From assembly GCA_964474755.1 (NCBI GenBank), contig CAYYUG010000011.1:8777-72776 (forward strand): 64,000 nt of DNA, written 5' to 3'. The notes under the pieces were generated by a model. That model was not told the DNA's origin. It made no database searches and saw only the letters and a program-made list of their open reading frames with translations. Below are positions 42,293 to 51,537 of the stretch, one piece after another. Within the stretch, counting starts at the first letter, position 1, and every line of letters starts with the position of its first letter. The DNA comes from GCA-2717185 sp964474755 (lineage in GTDB: Bacteria; Pseudomonadota; Alphaproteobacteria; UBA8366; GCA-2717185). Both the position numbers and the translations under genes were made by a program.

Positions 42293-43234
42293 TCACTCCT
42301 CCGGCGGCGGAACAGCGCCTACCTGTTCGGTAATGATCTTGTAGTGCTCCGGCCGCCGGTGTGCTTCAAAGTTAAAGATAGTCGTTTTGTTGAATGTGCA
42401 ATCGTCAAGATCGCAATCGGCAACGATCAATTCATCGCCAAGCGTATGCGCCTGCGCCACGATTTCACCCGACGGCGCGACAATGATACTGCCGCCCATC
42501 AGGTCGCACCCCTCCTCCAGCCCGGCCTTGGCCACGCCGACGACCCATGTGCCGTTCTGATAGGCGCCCGCCTGCATGGTAATGTGGTTATGCATCATGC
42601 GTACGTGGAACGGTTCTGGCCCTACTGCGTTGGCTGCCGGCGTATTGTATCCGAGCATCACCATCTCAACTCCCTGCATACCCATTACGCGGAAGGTCTC
42701 CGGCCAACGCCGGTCATTGCAAAGGCACATACCCATTACCCCCCCCATGGTGCGCCAAACCGGAAAACCGAAATTGCCAACCTCAAAATATCCTTTCTCG
42801 AGATGCTGCCAAGGCCGTTCCGGCTCGTGTTCCGAATGGCCCGGCAGATGCACCTTGCGGTAGCGGCCAACAATATTGGACTCGCGATCAACCAGGATCG
42901 AAGTGTTGTACCGGTGCGTCTCTCCATCTTCGACCGTCTTCTCCGCATAACCGAGATAGAAGCCAATTCCGTACTCCCGCGCGCGATCGAAAAGGGGCTT
43001 CGTCTTCCGATCTGGCATTTTGCTTTCAAAAAAAGAATCAATCTCGCTCTGGCTTTCCATCCACCAGCGCGGGAAGAAAGTCGTCAGGGCCAATTCGGGA
43101 AAGACAACCAAATCGCAGCCACGCGCGTGTGCTGTATCCAAAAGTGCCAGCATACGGTCGACGACGGCCGTCCGGCTGTCGGCACGCGCGATCGGTCCCA
43201 TCTGCGCACCACCAACGGTAATTACTCTCGACAT
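42293..43234 (-). CDS. N-carbamoyl-D-amino acid hydrolase
   Basis: This 313-residue nitrilase-superfamily enzyme hydrolyses N-carbamoyl-D-amino acids to D-amino acids, CO2 and ammonia. The triad falls at exactly the known Agrobacterium positions: Glu47 in FPELAL, Lys127 in YRKVHLPG and Cys172 in MCLCNDRRWPE. It forms a unit with the racemase, divergent from the efflux operon. With the hydantoinase it completes the D-hydantoin route. Confidence 0.93.
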   Translation of the reverse strand: MSRVITVGGAQMGPIARADSRTAVVDRMLALLDTAHARGCDLVVFPELALTTFFPRWWMESQSEIDSFFESKMPDRKTKPLFDRAREYGIGFYLGYAEKTVEDGETHRYNTSILVDRESNIVGRYRKVHLPGHSEHEPERPWQHLEKGYFEVGNFGFPVWRTMGGVMGMCLCNDRRWPETFRVMGMQGVEMVMLGYNTPAANAVGPEPFHVRMMHNHITMQAGAYQNGTWVVGVAKAGLEEGCDLMGGSIIVAPSGEIVAQAHTLGDELIVADCDLDDCTFNKTTIFNFEAHRRPEHYKIITEQVGAVPPPEE

Positions 43235-43587
43235 CGTCGTTTCCCCTATTCGCTGTGTCGCTTCGTATCTAAAAGCAACCCGATTGACGTTGCAACGAAT
43301 CCATTAAGGCGACAGCAGCGCGAAGTTACGTTGACGCAATATTGATCCATTTGCAGAGATGTGTATGATTCGTTGCATTAATAATAAGAGCGCTTTGCCA
43401 CCGCCTGTGGCATCCGAGGCAGCTGAATTTTGTTGTGCGGTCGAACGTCGCAGTCAGTGAAATTCGGCGACGGATCGCTTTTGCGGTCTGGGAAATAGCC
43501 TCGGCAGATATCCGAAAGGCGTAACGTACTCACGAAGGTCTTAGACCTTCCGGTAGCGGCGCGTCGTTATTGCAGGAGGAAGTTCGA
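43235..43587. promoter_or_regulatory. Divergent promoter region between carbamoylase and efflux operon
   Basis: About 350 bases without a gene. It includes the stem TGCCAC-CGCCT-GTGGCA near 43395-43412 and the 17-base palindrome at 43534-43550. AT-rich blocks at 43330-43390 are likely promoter DNA. Confidence 0.45.
43534..43550. promoter_or_regulatory. Operator-like palindrome upstream of the efflux operon
   Basis: GAAGGTCT-T-AGACCTTC is a perfect inverted repeat with 8-base arms, ending 37 bases before the GTG start at 43588. Placement and symmetry suit a TetR- or MarR-type repressor site controlling an EmrAB-like pump. No regulator gene is next to it. Confidence 0.45.
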
Positions 43588-44811
43588 GTGTCCGACGACA
43601 CAAAATCGGAAACTGACGAAACCGACGAGAAAAAAACGGAATCAGCACCCCTGCCGTCTCGACGTAATCGTGGTTGGGTTCGCTACATCATCCTTTTTCT
43701 CGTGCTAGTTATCGGCGGCTACTGGGGCTTCCAAGAAGTCCGCGGTCGTTTCACCCATGTCTACGAATACGATGCTCGCATCGCTGGCAGTCTGATCACC
43801 GTTAGCAGCCGCGTTGCCGGCTGGGTCACGCAAATGAATATTAGCGAGGGTGACGATATCAGCAAGGGCCAGGTCATCGTCCAAATTGATGCACGGGAAT
43901 CCGAACTCCTGACCGAACAACTCGTAGCTCGCGTGCGAGGGGTCGACGCGGAGCGCAACCGTCTTATCGCTGAGAAAGGCCTTGTCGACAAGCAGACGCG
44001 GAGTCGCTATCAGACGCAGAAGTCTGAGCTAGCCGCCGCCGAGGCTGAGGTTTCCTCGCTCAAACCACAGCTCGAACTAGCGGGAACTGAGCTCAACCGA
44101 ACCAAATCACTATTCCAAAAAAAGATCATATCTCGTAAGCAATACGACGCAGACTTGGCACGCGAGCAGCAGCTTTCTGGCGAATTTCGTACTGCGGTCG
44201 CAGAAGTACAGGCGGCACGCGCCAAGCTGCTGGAGGCGGAAGCGGATCGAGCGCGCCTGAATGTTCTGGATGGCGAGGTCGCCAAACTGAAATACGAAGA
44301 AGGCTGGCTGCGCGCACAACTCCAGCAGCAAAAGCTAGACCTGTCAGACCGTAATATCCGGGCACCAGTCAAAGGTGTGGTAGACAAGACATTTGTTGAG
44401 GTGGGTGAATATGTCACACCAGGTCAGCGTTTGGCGCTCGTTCACAATCCGGATCGTATATGGATTGAAGCGAACGTTAAGGAAACAGAAGTTCGAAAAC
44501 TCAGTATTGGCCAACAGGTCGACGTATCGGTCGACGCTTATCCTGGCGAAGGCTCGATTGATAAGATCCTTAGCATGGTCGGTATAGAATCGCATGACAA
44601 CGGCAGTACTGAAGAGGGTTTCGTAGGCCATGTCATCGCCATCGGCAACTCCACGACGGCGGAATTCGCACTACTACCCAGCCCGAACCCGAGCGGCAAC
44701 TTCACCAAGATCACGCAGCGGCTTCCTGTGCGCATTGCAATTGACCAGAAGGAGCGCAAGCTCCGTCCAGGGATGATGGTCGAGATTAATATTGACATCC
44801 GCGACAAGTAG
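43588..44811 (+). CDS. HlyD/EmrA-type membrane fusion protein
   Basis: The 407-residue periplasmic adaptor has a charged N-terminus, a single membrane anchor at ~30-50 (YIILFLVLVIGGYWGF), a biotinyl-lipoyl-like domain (SRVAGWVTQMNISEGDDISKGQVI), a long helical hairpin and a beta-barrel (IRAPVKGVVDKTFVEVGEYV). The GTG at 43588 is preceded by AGGAGG, deciding against the TTG 6 codons earlier. It is the first gene of an EmrA-EmrB-Usp unit. Confidence 0.93.
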   Translation: MSDDTKSETDETDEKKTESAPLPSRRNRGWVRYIILFLVLVIGGYWGFQEVRGRFTHVYEYDARIAGSLITVSSRVAGWVTQMNISEGDDISKGQVIVQIDARESELLTEQLVARVRGVDAERNRLIAEKGLVDKQTRSRYQTQKSELAAAEAEVSSLKPQLELAGTELNRTKSLFQKKIISRKQYDADLAREQQLSGEFRTAVAEVQAARAKLLEAEADRARLNVLDGEVAKLKYEEGWLRAQLQQQKLDLSDRNIRAPVKGVVDKTFVEVGEYVTPGQRLALVHNPDRIWIEANVKETEVRKLSIGQQVDVSVDAYPGEGSIDKILSMVGIESHDNGSTEEGFVGHVIAIGNSTTAEFALLPSPNPSGNFTKITQRLPVRIAIDQKERKLRPGMMVEINIDIRDK

Positions 44812-44896
44812 AGACCCGGTGCCGGGCGCTCGCATCCCGCCCTATTATAACGTTTCCGCCTAAGCAGCCACATTTAAGCGAGGACAGGAAGGCAGC

Positions 44897-46462
44897 GTGG
44901 CGTCAGGCCCGACGATCGAAGACCGCTTTGCACAATTCGGTCCCAGCTATCGCTATTTAGTCACCTTCACCGGCATGCTAGGTGTCATTGCAATGGTGCT
45001 GTCGATCACCATTGTCAACGTCGCTGTACCAAGCGTCATGGGCGCATACGGTATTGGGCAGGACCTGGCACAGTGGATGGCCACCGCCTTCATCGCCACA
45101 ATGACAATCAGTCAGTTGCTCAACAATTGGTTGGTAGAAGCGTTCGGTCAACGCCTGACATTTCTACTAATTATCGTGGTCTTTTTTATCGGCACGGCAA
45201 TCGCGGCGACCAGCCCGACTTACGATTTCATTATCCTAGGGCGCATCCTGCAAGGCTTTTCGGCCGGGGTCAGCCAACCTCTAGTGATGGTCCTACTATT
45301 CCAGGTATTCCCGAAAAACCGTCGCGGCCTCGCTATGGGGTTGTACGGCATGGCTATCATGTTAGCGCCAGGGATCGGCCCGTTCATTGGCGGCCTCGCA
45401 ATTGATAACCTTTCCTGGCGCTACATATTCTATATTCCCTTGCCGCTCTGCGCCGCCGCCTTCGTATTGGGAGCAATGTTAATGCCAGGCCCAATCGAGT
45501 GGCGCCGCCTGCCACCATTCGACTGGGCCGGGATCATTGTCCTAAGCATTGCTCTGATCAATCTATTGTCCGCCATGGCTGACGGGCAGCGATTCGGCTG
45601 GTCTTCAGACTTGATCCTGACAAGAACGATAACGGCGCTGGGCGCCATCACAATATTTGTCGCATTGCAGCTGAAAGCGAAATCGCCTCTCCTGGACATG
45701 ACCTTATTCACTAATCCTGCCTTTTCTGCTGCGGTGCTAGTTGCGATTGTCTTTGGCTTTGGCAACATGGCATCAAGCTACGCGATCCCCGTCTTCGTGC
45801 AGACTGTAGGCGGTTATTCCGCTACGGCAGCAGGCCTTGTCCTGATTCCAGCTGGGATCGTCCTGATAGTCCTGTTCCCCGTCTCTGGACGGGTGTCGGA
45901 CCAGATACCTGCTCACTATCCGATCGCGATCGGCCTGTTATTTTTCGCCCTCGGTACGGCACTGATGACGACCACAGACACCAATACCGCCTTCTGGACG
46001 GTCGCAATCTACACCGTGATCGGCCGCTTCGGGATGGGATTGATCATGCCGCCGCTGGTCTCCAGTGCTATGCGAACCTTGGAGACGGATCAGCTCAATC
46101 GCGGATCCGGCGCCCTAAACTTTATGCGCCAGCTCGGCGGCTCGATCGGCATCAACTCGGTGGTCGTCCTTATCTCGCAACGCACCCTTTTCCATAGCGA
46201 CTCATTGACTACAACTCAGACCCCGGCCAATCCAGTGAGCCGTGAATTCCTCGAAGCTGTGGAACACCTGCTCAATGAGAGCGGGGTGCCAGCAGCGATC
46301 CACCAACACGGCGCGTTGCACTATTTGGGTAGTGTTATAGAAGCCCAGGCAGCGACCTACGGCTTCCAAGACGGCTTTAGTTTCATTAGCATTGTTTTTG
46401 TTTGCGCCTTGATCCCGGTTTGGATATTGAAACGGGCAGGGCAGGGGAAAACCAATGTATAA
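44897..46462 (+). CDS. DHA2-family MFS drug/proton antiporter (EmrB-type)
   Basis: The 521-residue membrane protein has about 14 hydrophobic segments, a motif-C-like LAPGIGPFIGG in helix 5 and the ATAFIATMTISQLLNNWL segment of helix 2. With the upstream adaptor it would form an inner-membrane pump docking onto an outer-membrane TolC protein, not encoded here. GTG start preceded by GGACAGGAAGG. Exported compound unknown. Confidence 0.93.
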   Translation: MASGPTIEDRFAQFGPSYRYLVTFTGMLGVIAMVLSITIVNVAVPSVMGAYGIGQDLAQWMATAFIATMTISQLLNNWLVEAFGQRLTFLLIIVVFFIGTAIAATSPTYDFIILGRILQGFSAGVSQPLVMVLLFQVFPKNRRGLAMGLYGMAIMLAPGIGPFIGGLAIDNLSWRYIFYIPLPLCAAAFVLGAMLMPGPIEWRRLPPFDWAGIIVLSIALINLLSAMADGQRFGWSSDLILTRTITALGAITIFVALQLKAKSPLLDMTLFTNPAFSAAVLVAIVFGFGNMASSYAIPVFVQTVGGYSATAAGLVLIPAGIVLIVLFPVSGRVSDQIPAHYPIAIGLLFFALGTALMTTTDTNTAFWTVAIYTVIGRFGMGLIMPPLVSSAMRTLETDQLNRGSGALNFMRQLGGSIGINSVVVLISQRTLFHSDSLTTTQTPANPVSREFLEAVEHLLNESGVPAAIHQHGALHYLGSVIEAQAATYGFQDGFSFISIVFVCALIPVWILKRAGQGKTNV

Positions 46463-46919
46463 GAAGATACTACTCGCGTATGATGGCAGTCCAGAGTACA
46501 GGGCCGCTTTGCGTCAAGGTGCCGAGATAGCTGAGTTCTGCAAGGCGGAAACCCATCTACTAGCCGTCATCACCTCTTCTACGACTATGCCCATTGCGGG
46601 CGGTGTTAACCCTTCGGATCTGGTGAACGAAGAACAGCGAGAAATCCGCAGCTATCTAGATGAGGGCGTCGAGCGGCTGCGCAGGCGGGGTATCAAGGCC
46701 GAAGGCAGGCTAGGCTACCGCGACCCAGTCGACGAAATCACCGCGTCGGCACAGGAAATTAGGGCTGACTTGATAGTTGTCGGCCACCGACGCCGCAACA
46801 CCATCGAGCGTTGGTGGCGTAAATCCACGTCGAAAAATCTGCTTACCGTATCGCCGTGCGATGTGTTGGTATCGTTTTTACCTTCCGATTTCGAAGACGA
46901 CTGGGGTACTTCGAATTAA
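46455..46919 (+). CDS. Universal stress protein UspA-family
   Basis: This 154-residue single Usp domain has the N-terminal YKKILLAYDGSPEYRAALRQ and the C-terminal LIVVGHRRRNTIERWW to SPCDVLVS. The ATP-binding G-2x-G-9x-G(S/T) pattern is degraded (only the first Gly is present), so it may not bind ATP. It overlaps the pump gene by 8 bases, suggesting coordinated synthesis. Confidence 0.9.
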   Translation: MYKKILLAYDGSPEYRAALRQGAEIAEFCKAETHLLAVITSSTTMPIAGGVNPSDLVNEEQREIRSYLDEGVERLRRRGIKAEGRLGYRDPVDEITASAQEIRADLIVVGHRRRNTIERWWRKSTSKNLLTVSPCDVLVSFLPSDFEDDWGTSN

Positions 46920-47206
46920 CTGAATACCACCTGTTGCTTGAACACAAAGCGATCCAAGAAACTCATGCCGCCGCGAAATTTTGATCACAAAACGCCCTAC
47001 CGTAGAGGCTACAACGACATTTAGCAGAAAGGCTTCCGATCGGTTTGCCATCGAGATGCGTGATCATGTTGCCCTATTTCAACACGGCCTGTTCCGTAGC
47101 ACTGCAAAAGCAGAATTATGCGATTTCAGGTAGCAGTCTTGGCGGAACGCAGAGCCCCACCCTTTGCAACTCCGAAAAAGCCAGGATCTCAACCGCTTAA
47201 TCCTGC
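46920..47206. other. Intergenic region between usp and Nudix genes
   Basis: About 290 bases between convergent genes. I see no gene, T-tract terminator or repeat in it. Confidence 0.4.
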
Positions 47207-47674
47207 TCAGCGCGCTTTCTGTGCGTAGTTTTGCAATATCGTGTGACTAGCGGTATCAGACAAAAGTGCTATCAGTCCAAAATGCGCCGGTTCCGGCCAG
47301 TCGCCAAACACAAACCATTCGAAGCCTTGGGTCTCCCAATTGATGTTTGGCTCGAATTCCGCCGCGACTGTCACTAAAAAATTGTAATAACGGAATCCGG
47401 AGGTGTGTTCGAAAACAAAGAGCGGGATAATTTCTTCCGGAGCCGCAAGACCGGCTTCCTCAGCCAGCTCGCGCAGAACCGCTTGCTCTGGTGATTCGCC
47501 CGAATCAATCGCTCCGCCCCAGGTGCCCCAGGTGTTAGGCTGCTGGCAATGTTCGGACCGATGCGGGATCAGGATACGGCCCGTCTCGCGCGCCAAGATC
47601 AGGCAACCGGCGGCGGCCCGGCCCCAAAAGCCAGTTTCACGCAAAGCCTTCATATGAGCGTGCCGATCTGTCAT
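47207..47674 (-). CDS. Nudix hydrolase
   Basis: This 155-residue protein contains an intact Nudix box (G-x5-E-x7-REUxEE-x-G-U) in GAIDSGESPEQAVLRELAEE plus AGL, followed by a hydrophobic beta strand. Nudix enzymes hydrolyse nucleoside diphosphates linked to another group; the substrate is not evident. The ATG at 47674 (MTDRHAHMKALRE) gives a domain starting just upstream of the box; the longer frame is divergently overlapped by the next gene's leader. Confidence 0.88.
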   Translation of the reverse strand: MTDRHAHMKALRETGFWGRAAAGCLILARETGRILIPHRSEHCQQPNTWGTWGGAIDSGESPEQAVLRELAEEAGLAAPEEIIPLFVFEHTSGFRYYNFLVTVAAEFEPNINWETQGFEWFVFGDWPEPAHFGLIALLSDTASHTILQNYAQKAR

Positions 47675-47811
47675 GATTTTGGCACCATATACAAATACAT
47701 TCCCTGTTTGCTCGACAGGGAACCTAACGCAGGCCCTTGAACCATCGCAACTGTGCAGGCAAAAAGCCCATATCGCTGGAACTATCCCAGCGCTGTCCGC
47801 AGGAGAAACCG

Positions 47812-48714
47812 ATGGCCACTGGAACACACGCCTACGAAGAAGACCCCAGGAACGAAACCGTTCTCATATACGTCAACGGCGAACTAGCGCCGCGCCCTGA
47901 GGCAAAAATTTCCGTCTTCGACAGCGGTTTTCTGCTGGGCGATGGGATGTGGGAAGGCATGCGTCTACATAACGGTAAGCTCGCATTCCAAGATCAGCAT
48001 CTAGGCCGGCTGTACGAAAACCTGAAAGCCGTCGATATCGATATCGACATGTCGCAAGACGCGCTTACGGCGGAGATCATGCGTACCTGCAACGCCAACG
48101 ATATGACAGACGACGTGCATATCCGCCTGATCGTAAGCCGCGGCCTAAAGAAAACCCCCTATCAGCATCCGAATGCCAATGTTGGCGGTACGACGATTGT
48201 CATCATTCCGGAGTACAAGAAGGCACGGGAGGTCGAACCCCTCAGCCTCTTCACCGTGCATGTGCATCGTGGCACACCAGACACCCAGGATCCAAAATGG
48301 AACAGCCTGTCCAAGCTGAACTGCATCGCCGCCTGTATCCAGGCCGATAAGGCAGGTGCTGACGAAGCGCTGATGCTCGACCCGCACGGCTTCGTTGCAA
48401 CCTGCAACTCGACGCACTTCTTCATCGTGCGGCAGGGCGAAGTTTGGACCTCAACTGGTGACTACTGTCTGCCCGGCATCACGCGCGGCAACATCGTAGC
48501 GCTGTGCCGCGAAAACGATATCCCAGTCTTTGAAAAAAACTTCTCTCTCACTGAAGTATATTGTGCAGAGGAAGCGTTCGTTACAGGCACCTTCGGTGGC
48601 TTGAGCCCAGTCGCCAGCGTCGATGGCAGGACCTTGGGGCCCGGAAAACTTGGCCCCATGACGATGCAGCTGCGCGAGCTTTATCGCAATCTGATCGAGC
48701 AGGACTGCGCATGA
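47812..48714 (+). CDS. Class IV aminotransferase (branched-chain/D-amino acid type)
   Basis: This 300-residue PLP enzyme of fold type IV carries the catalytic Lys168 in NSLSKLNCIAA, the SVFDSGFLLGDGMWEGMR signature near 35-50 and FVTGTFGGLSPV. The ATG at 47812 follows GCAGGAGAAACCG. It could be IlvE-like, D-alanine aminotransferase-like or aminodeoxychorismate lyase-like; the neighbouring leu genes favour none. The stop overlaps the sulfotransferase-like ATG, so the two are coupled. Confidence 0.85.
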   Translation: MATGTHAYEEDPRNETVLIYVNGELAPRPEAKISVFDSGFLLGDGMWEGMRLHNGKLAFQDQHLGRLYENLKAVDIDIDMSQDALTAEIMRTCNANDMTDDVHIRLIVSRGLKKTPYQHPNANVGGTTIVIIPEYKKAREVEPLSLFTVHVHRGTPDTQDPKWNSLSKLNCIAACIQADKAGADEALMLDPHGFVATCNSTHFFIVRQGEVWTSTGDYCLPGITRGNIVALCRENDIPVFEKNFSLTEVYCAEEAFVTGTFGGLSPVASVDGRTLGPGKLGPMTMQLRELYRNLIEQDCA

Positions 48715-49445
48715 CCGCGCCACTGCGCATCGCAATGTGGTCCGGCCCACGCAACATTTCCACCGCGATGTTGCGATCCTTCGGCAACCGGGCCGACACA
48801 TTCGTCACCGACGAACCATTTTACGGCCACTATCTACGACAGACCGGACTGGACCACCCCGGACGCGACGAGGTTATCGCAGCACAGCCAGATGATTGGC
48901 GAAAGGTGGCAAAATGGCTTTGCGGACCTGTACCAGAAGGCCAAGCCATCTGGTACCAGAAGCATATGTCACATCACTTGCTGCCGGAGATTGAACAGGA
49001 ATGGCTCAGTGGCCTCTCCCACTGCTTCTTAATCCGCGATCCACGCGAAGTACTGGTGTCTTACACACAAGTGCGCGAGACCGTAACGCTCGAAGATATC
49101 GGGCTGCCGCAACAGGCGGCTCTATTCAACCGACTGCTCGACGAAAAGGGAACACCGCCGCCAGTGCTTGATGCTAAGGACGTACTCAGCGATCCAGAAA
49201 AATTGTTGCGTGCGCTGTGCGAGGCCATCGGCATGACGTTCACCGAGGCAATGCTATCCTGGCCACCAGGGCCGCGGACGACCGACGGCGTCTGGGGTAA
49301 ATACTGGTACAGTTCAGTGAAAAATTCGAAGGGTTTCGTCGCCTACAAACCGAAGCAAGTCCGTCTCTCACCTAATCTGGAAGAACTGGCTGCCAAATGT
49401 GCCCCCTATTATGAGCGCCTGCACACCCACCGGCTGGGACAGTAA
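48711..49445 (+). CDS. Sulfotransferase-like P-loop protein
   Basis: The 244-residue protein has an N-terminal WSGPRNISTAMLRSFGNR, which resembles a PAPS/phosphate-binding loop, the central CFLIRDPREVLVSYTQVRE (the conserved R-D-P sulfotransferase segment) and C-terminal KNSKGF. This family is common next to class IV aminotransferase genes in proteobacteria. It overlaps the upstream gene by four bases. The acceptor is unknown; a role other than sulfation is possible. Confidence 0.82.
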   Translation: MTAPLRIAMWSGPRNISTAMLRSFGNRADTFVTDEPFYGHYLRQTGLDHPGRDEVIAAQPDDWRKVAKWLCGPVPEGQAIWYQKHMSHHLLPEIEQEWLSGLSHCFLIRDPREVLVSYTQVRETVTLEDIGLPQQAALFNRLLDEKGTPPPVLDAKDVLSDPEKLLRALCEAIGMTFTEAMLSWPPGPRTTDGVWGKYWYSSVKNSKGFVAYKPKQVRLSPNLEELAAKCAPYYERLHTHRLGQ

Positions 49446-49678
49446 GGAATGTTCCGTAGAAGGCTGCAGCGCGAAAGCTTCCATTGTCAAATTTAGGCGC
49501 AGGTAACCCCACTATGCCAGAGCGTGAAATCCGTTGCGGCTCGACCAGAATATTCTCCTGTCCCCTATGCCACTTCACGCGTTCCGCGCTTTTCTCGTCA
49601 CTCAGCGAGCAATCGCCCGGTTACTTTTCATAAAGACAACCTGTCCCACTGCAGCTCGAGCGTGGTAGAAATGCTTCC
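49446..49678. other. Intergenic region upstream of pgk
   Basis: About 230 bases between same-direction genes, no supported gene; presumed pgk promoter. No clear hexamer pair. Confidence 0.35.
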
Positions 49679-50872
49679 ATGTTTCAAACGTTAGACGACC
49701 TTGATTTCACCGGTCGCCGCGTCATCCTGCGTGGTGATCTCAATGTGCCCATGAGCGATGGGCAGGTTACCGACGCGACCCGCCTCAACCGGCTCGCCCC
49801 TACTATCAACCAGCTCACGGAAGGCGGCGCCAAGGTCATAGTCATCTCCCATTTCGGCAGACCGAAAGGAAAGGTCGTGCCGGAGATGTCCTTGCGGCCC
49901 GTCGCTGCGGCCCTGTCCAAATCGCTGGGCGGAAGGCCGGTTAATTTCGCAGCTGACTGCATTGGCGAAATTGCGCAACAAGCGGTGGACGCGCTGTCCA
50001 ATGGTGACGTCCTGCTAACAGAAAACCTGCGCTATCACCCTGGCGAAGAAGCAAACGATCCAGCCTTCGTGGCGCAACTCGCTGCCCTGGGCGACCTATA
50101 CGTCAACGATGCTTTCTCCGCGGCCCATCGTGCGCATGCATCCACCGAAGGTATCGCACACAAACTTCCCGCCGCCGCGGGCCGCAACATGGATGAGGAA
50201 CTTAAAGCGCTCAGTGGAGCTTTAGACAACCCACAACGTCCGCTCGCCGCCATAGTCGGTGGCGCAAAGATATCGAGTAAGCTGGATGTGCTAGGCCATC
50301 TTGTGGCCAAGGTGGACCGACTAATTATAGGCGGTGGCATGGCGAATACCTTCCTTTACGCTCAGGGTGTTGCGATCGGCGCAAGTCTGTGCGAGCACGA
50401 TCTGGCCGATACTGCACGCGATATCCTGGCGCAAGCCGAGACAAAGAACTGCAGTATCATGTTGCCAGAGGATGCCGTCGTCGCCGCAAAATTTGAAGCA
50501 GGTATGCCGTGCAAAACCGTGGCGTTGGATGCGGTACCGCAAGACCAGATGATCCTCGATTTCGGGTCAAAGAGCATCGCTGCGATCGAAGCACAGCTCA
50601 CCGATTGCCGTACCCTGGTTTGGAACGGTCCGCTTGGTGCGTTCGAGGTTCCACCGTTCGATGCAGCAACCGTCGCAGTGGCACAAGCCGCCGCGAAGAT
50701 GACTGACGCTGGCAACATGGCGACGGTGGCCGGTGGCGGTGACACGGTAGCGGCACTCGTCCATGCAGGCGTGTCAGAACGTTTTAGCTACGTTTCGACC
50801 GCGGGCGGCGCATTCCTGGAATGGCTTGAAGGCCGGACACTACCTGGCGTGGCAGCCCTGCAGCAGAATTAA
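49679..50872 (+). CDS. pgk: Phosphoglycerate kinase
   Basis: This glycolytic/Calvin-type enzyme interconverts 1,3-bisphosphoglycerate and 3-phosphoglycerate with ADP. At 397 residues it has VILRGDLNVPM, SHFGRPKG, NDAFSAAHRAHASTEG, VGGAKISSKLDVLG and GGGDTVAAL, i.e. both domains and the hinge. It stands apart from gap and fba in this window. Confidence 0.97.
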   Translation: MFQTLDDLDFTGRRVILRGDLNVPMSDGQVTDATRLNRLAPTINQLTEGGAKVIVISHFGRPKGKVVPEMSLRPVAAALSKSLGGRPVNFAADCIGEIAQQAVDALSNGDVLLTENLRYHPGEEANDPAFVAQLAALGDLYVNDAFSAAHRAHASTEGIAHKLPAAAGRNMDEELKALSGALDNPQRPLAAIVGGAKISSKLDVLGHLVAKVDRLIIGGGMANTFLYAQGVAIGASLCEHDLADTARDILAQAETKNCSIMLPEDAVVAAKFEAGMPCKTVALDAVPQDQMILDFGSKSIAAIEAQLTDCRTLVWNGPLGAFEVPPFDAATVAVAQAAAKMTDAGNMATVAGGGDTVAALVHAGVSERFSYVSTAGGAFLEWLEGRTLPGVAALQQN

Positions 50873-50919
50873 TCAATACCGCTATCGATTTTAGTTGTTC
50901 AGCTGGGCATCACCGTCCA

Positions 50920-51537
50920 GTGACAAACAACCAAATCCCGGAAGGGCTTGTCTGGGCAGCGTCCACGGTCCAGATTGCCGGCATGTCCGATACAAGGCCC
51001 CCGGCCTCAAAACCTTTCAAGCCACCGCAAATCGGTCCGCGCATCCGGGAAATTCCGGAGGGCGACAACCGACCACGGCTAATCTGTCCCGAATGTGCAT
51101 ATATTCAATACGATAATCCATTGGTCGTCGTTGGCGCGGTCGTAACATACCAGGATCGTATCCTGCTGTGCCGGCGCGCCATCGAGCCGCGAAGCGGTTT
51201 TTGGACCATCCCCGCCGGTTATCTTGAGCTGAACGAAAATGCGGAGATGGGTGCTATTCGGGAAGCGAAGGAAGAAGCCTGCGCCGATATCGAAATAGAT
51301 GCGCTGCTCGCCGTCTACAACGTGACCCGCATCAGCCAGATTCAACTCATCTATCGCGCGACGCTACCGTCACCCGACATCGCGGCGGGCGAAGAAAGTT
51401 TGGAAGTCGCCCTCTTCTCCTGGGACAAAATCCCATGGGACGATCTCGCTTTCCCGTCAAACCACTGGGCTTTAAAACACCATCGTGAGGTAGCAAACAA
51501 ACCAGTCTTCACCGCACGGACCAATCCTCCGGATTAA
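50920..51537 (+). CDS. Nudix hydrolase with N-terminal zinc-ribbon-like motif
   Basis: This 205-residue protein has a CPEC motif (RLICPECAYIQYDNP), then an intact Nudix box GYLELNENAEMGAIREAKEE, and resembles Nudix proteins related to NADH pyrophosphatase. Start is uncertain: a GTG at 50920 or ATG at 50983 (MSDTRPPASK) are both possible. It starts 47 bases after pgk, probably in its transcript, and is convergent with yciB (four-base overlap at the ends). Confidence 0.82.
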   Translation: MTNNQIPEGLVWAASTVQIAGMSDTRPPASKPFKPPQIGPRIREIPEGDNRPRLICPECAYIQYDNPLVVVGAVVTYQDRILLCRRAIEPRSGFWTIPAGYLELNENAEMGAIREAKEEACADIEIDALLAVYNVTRISQIQLIYRATLPSPDIAAGEESLEVALFSWDKIPWDDLAFPSNHWALKHHREVANKPVFTARTNPPD

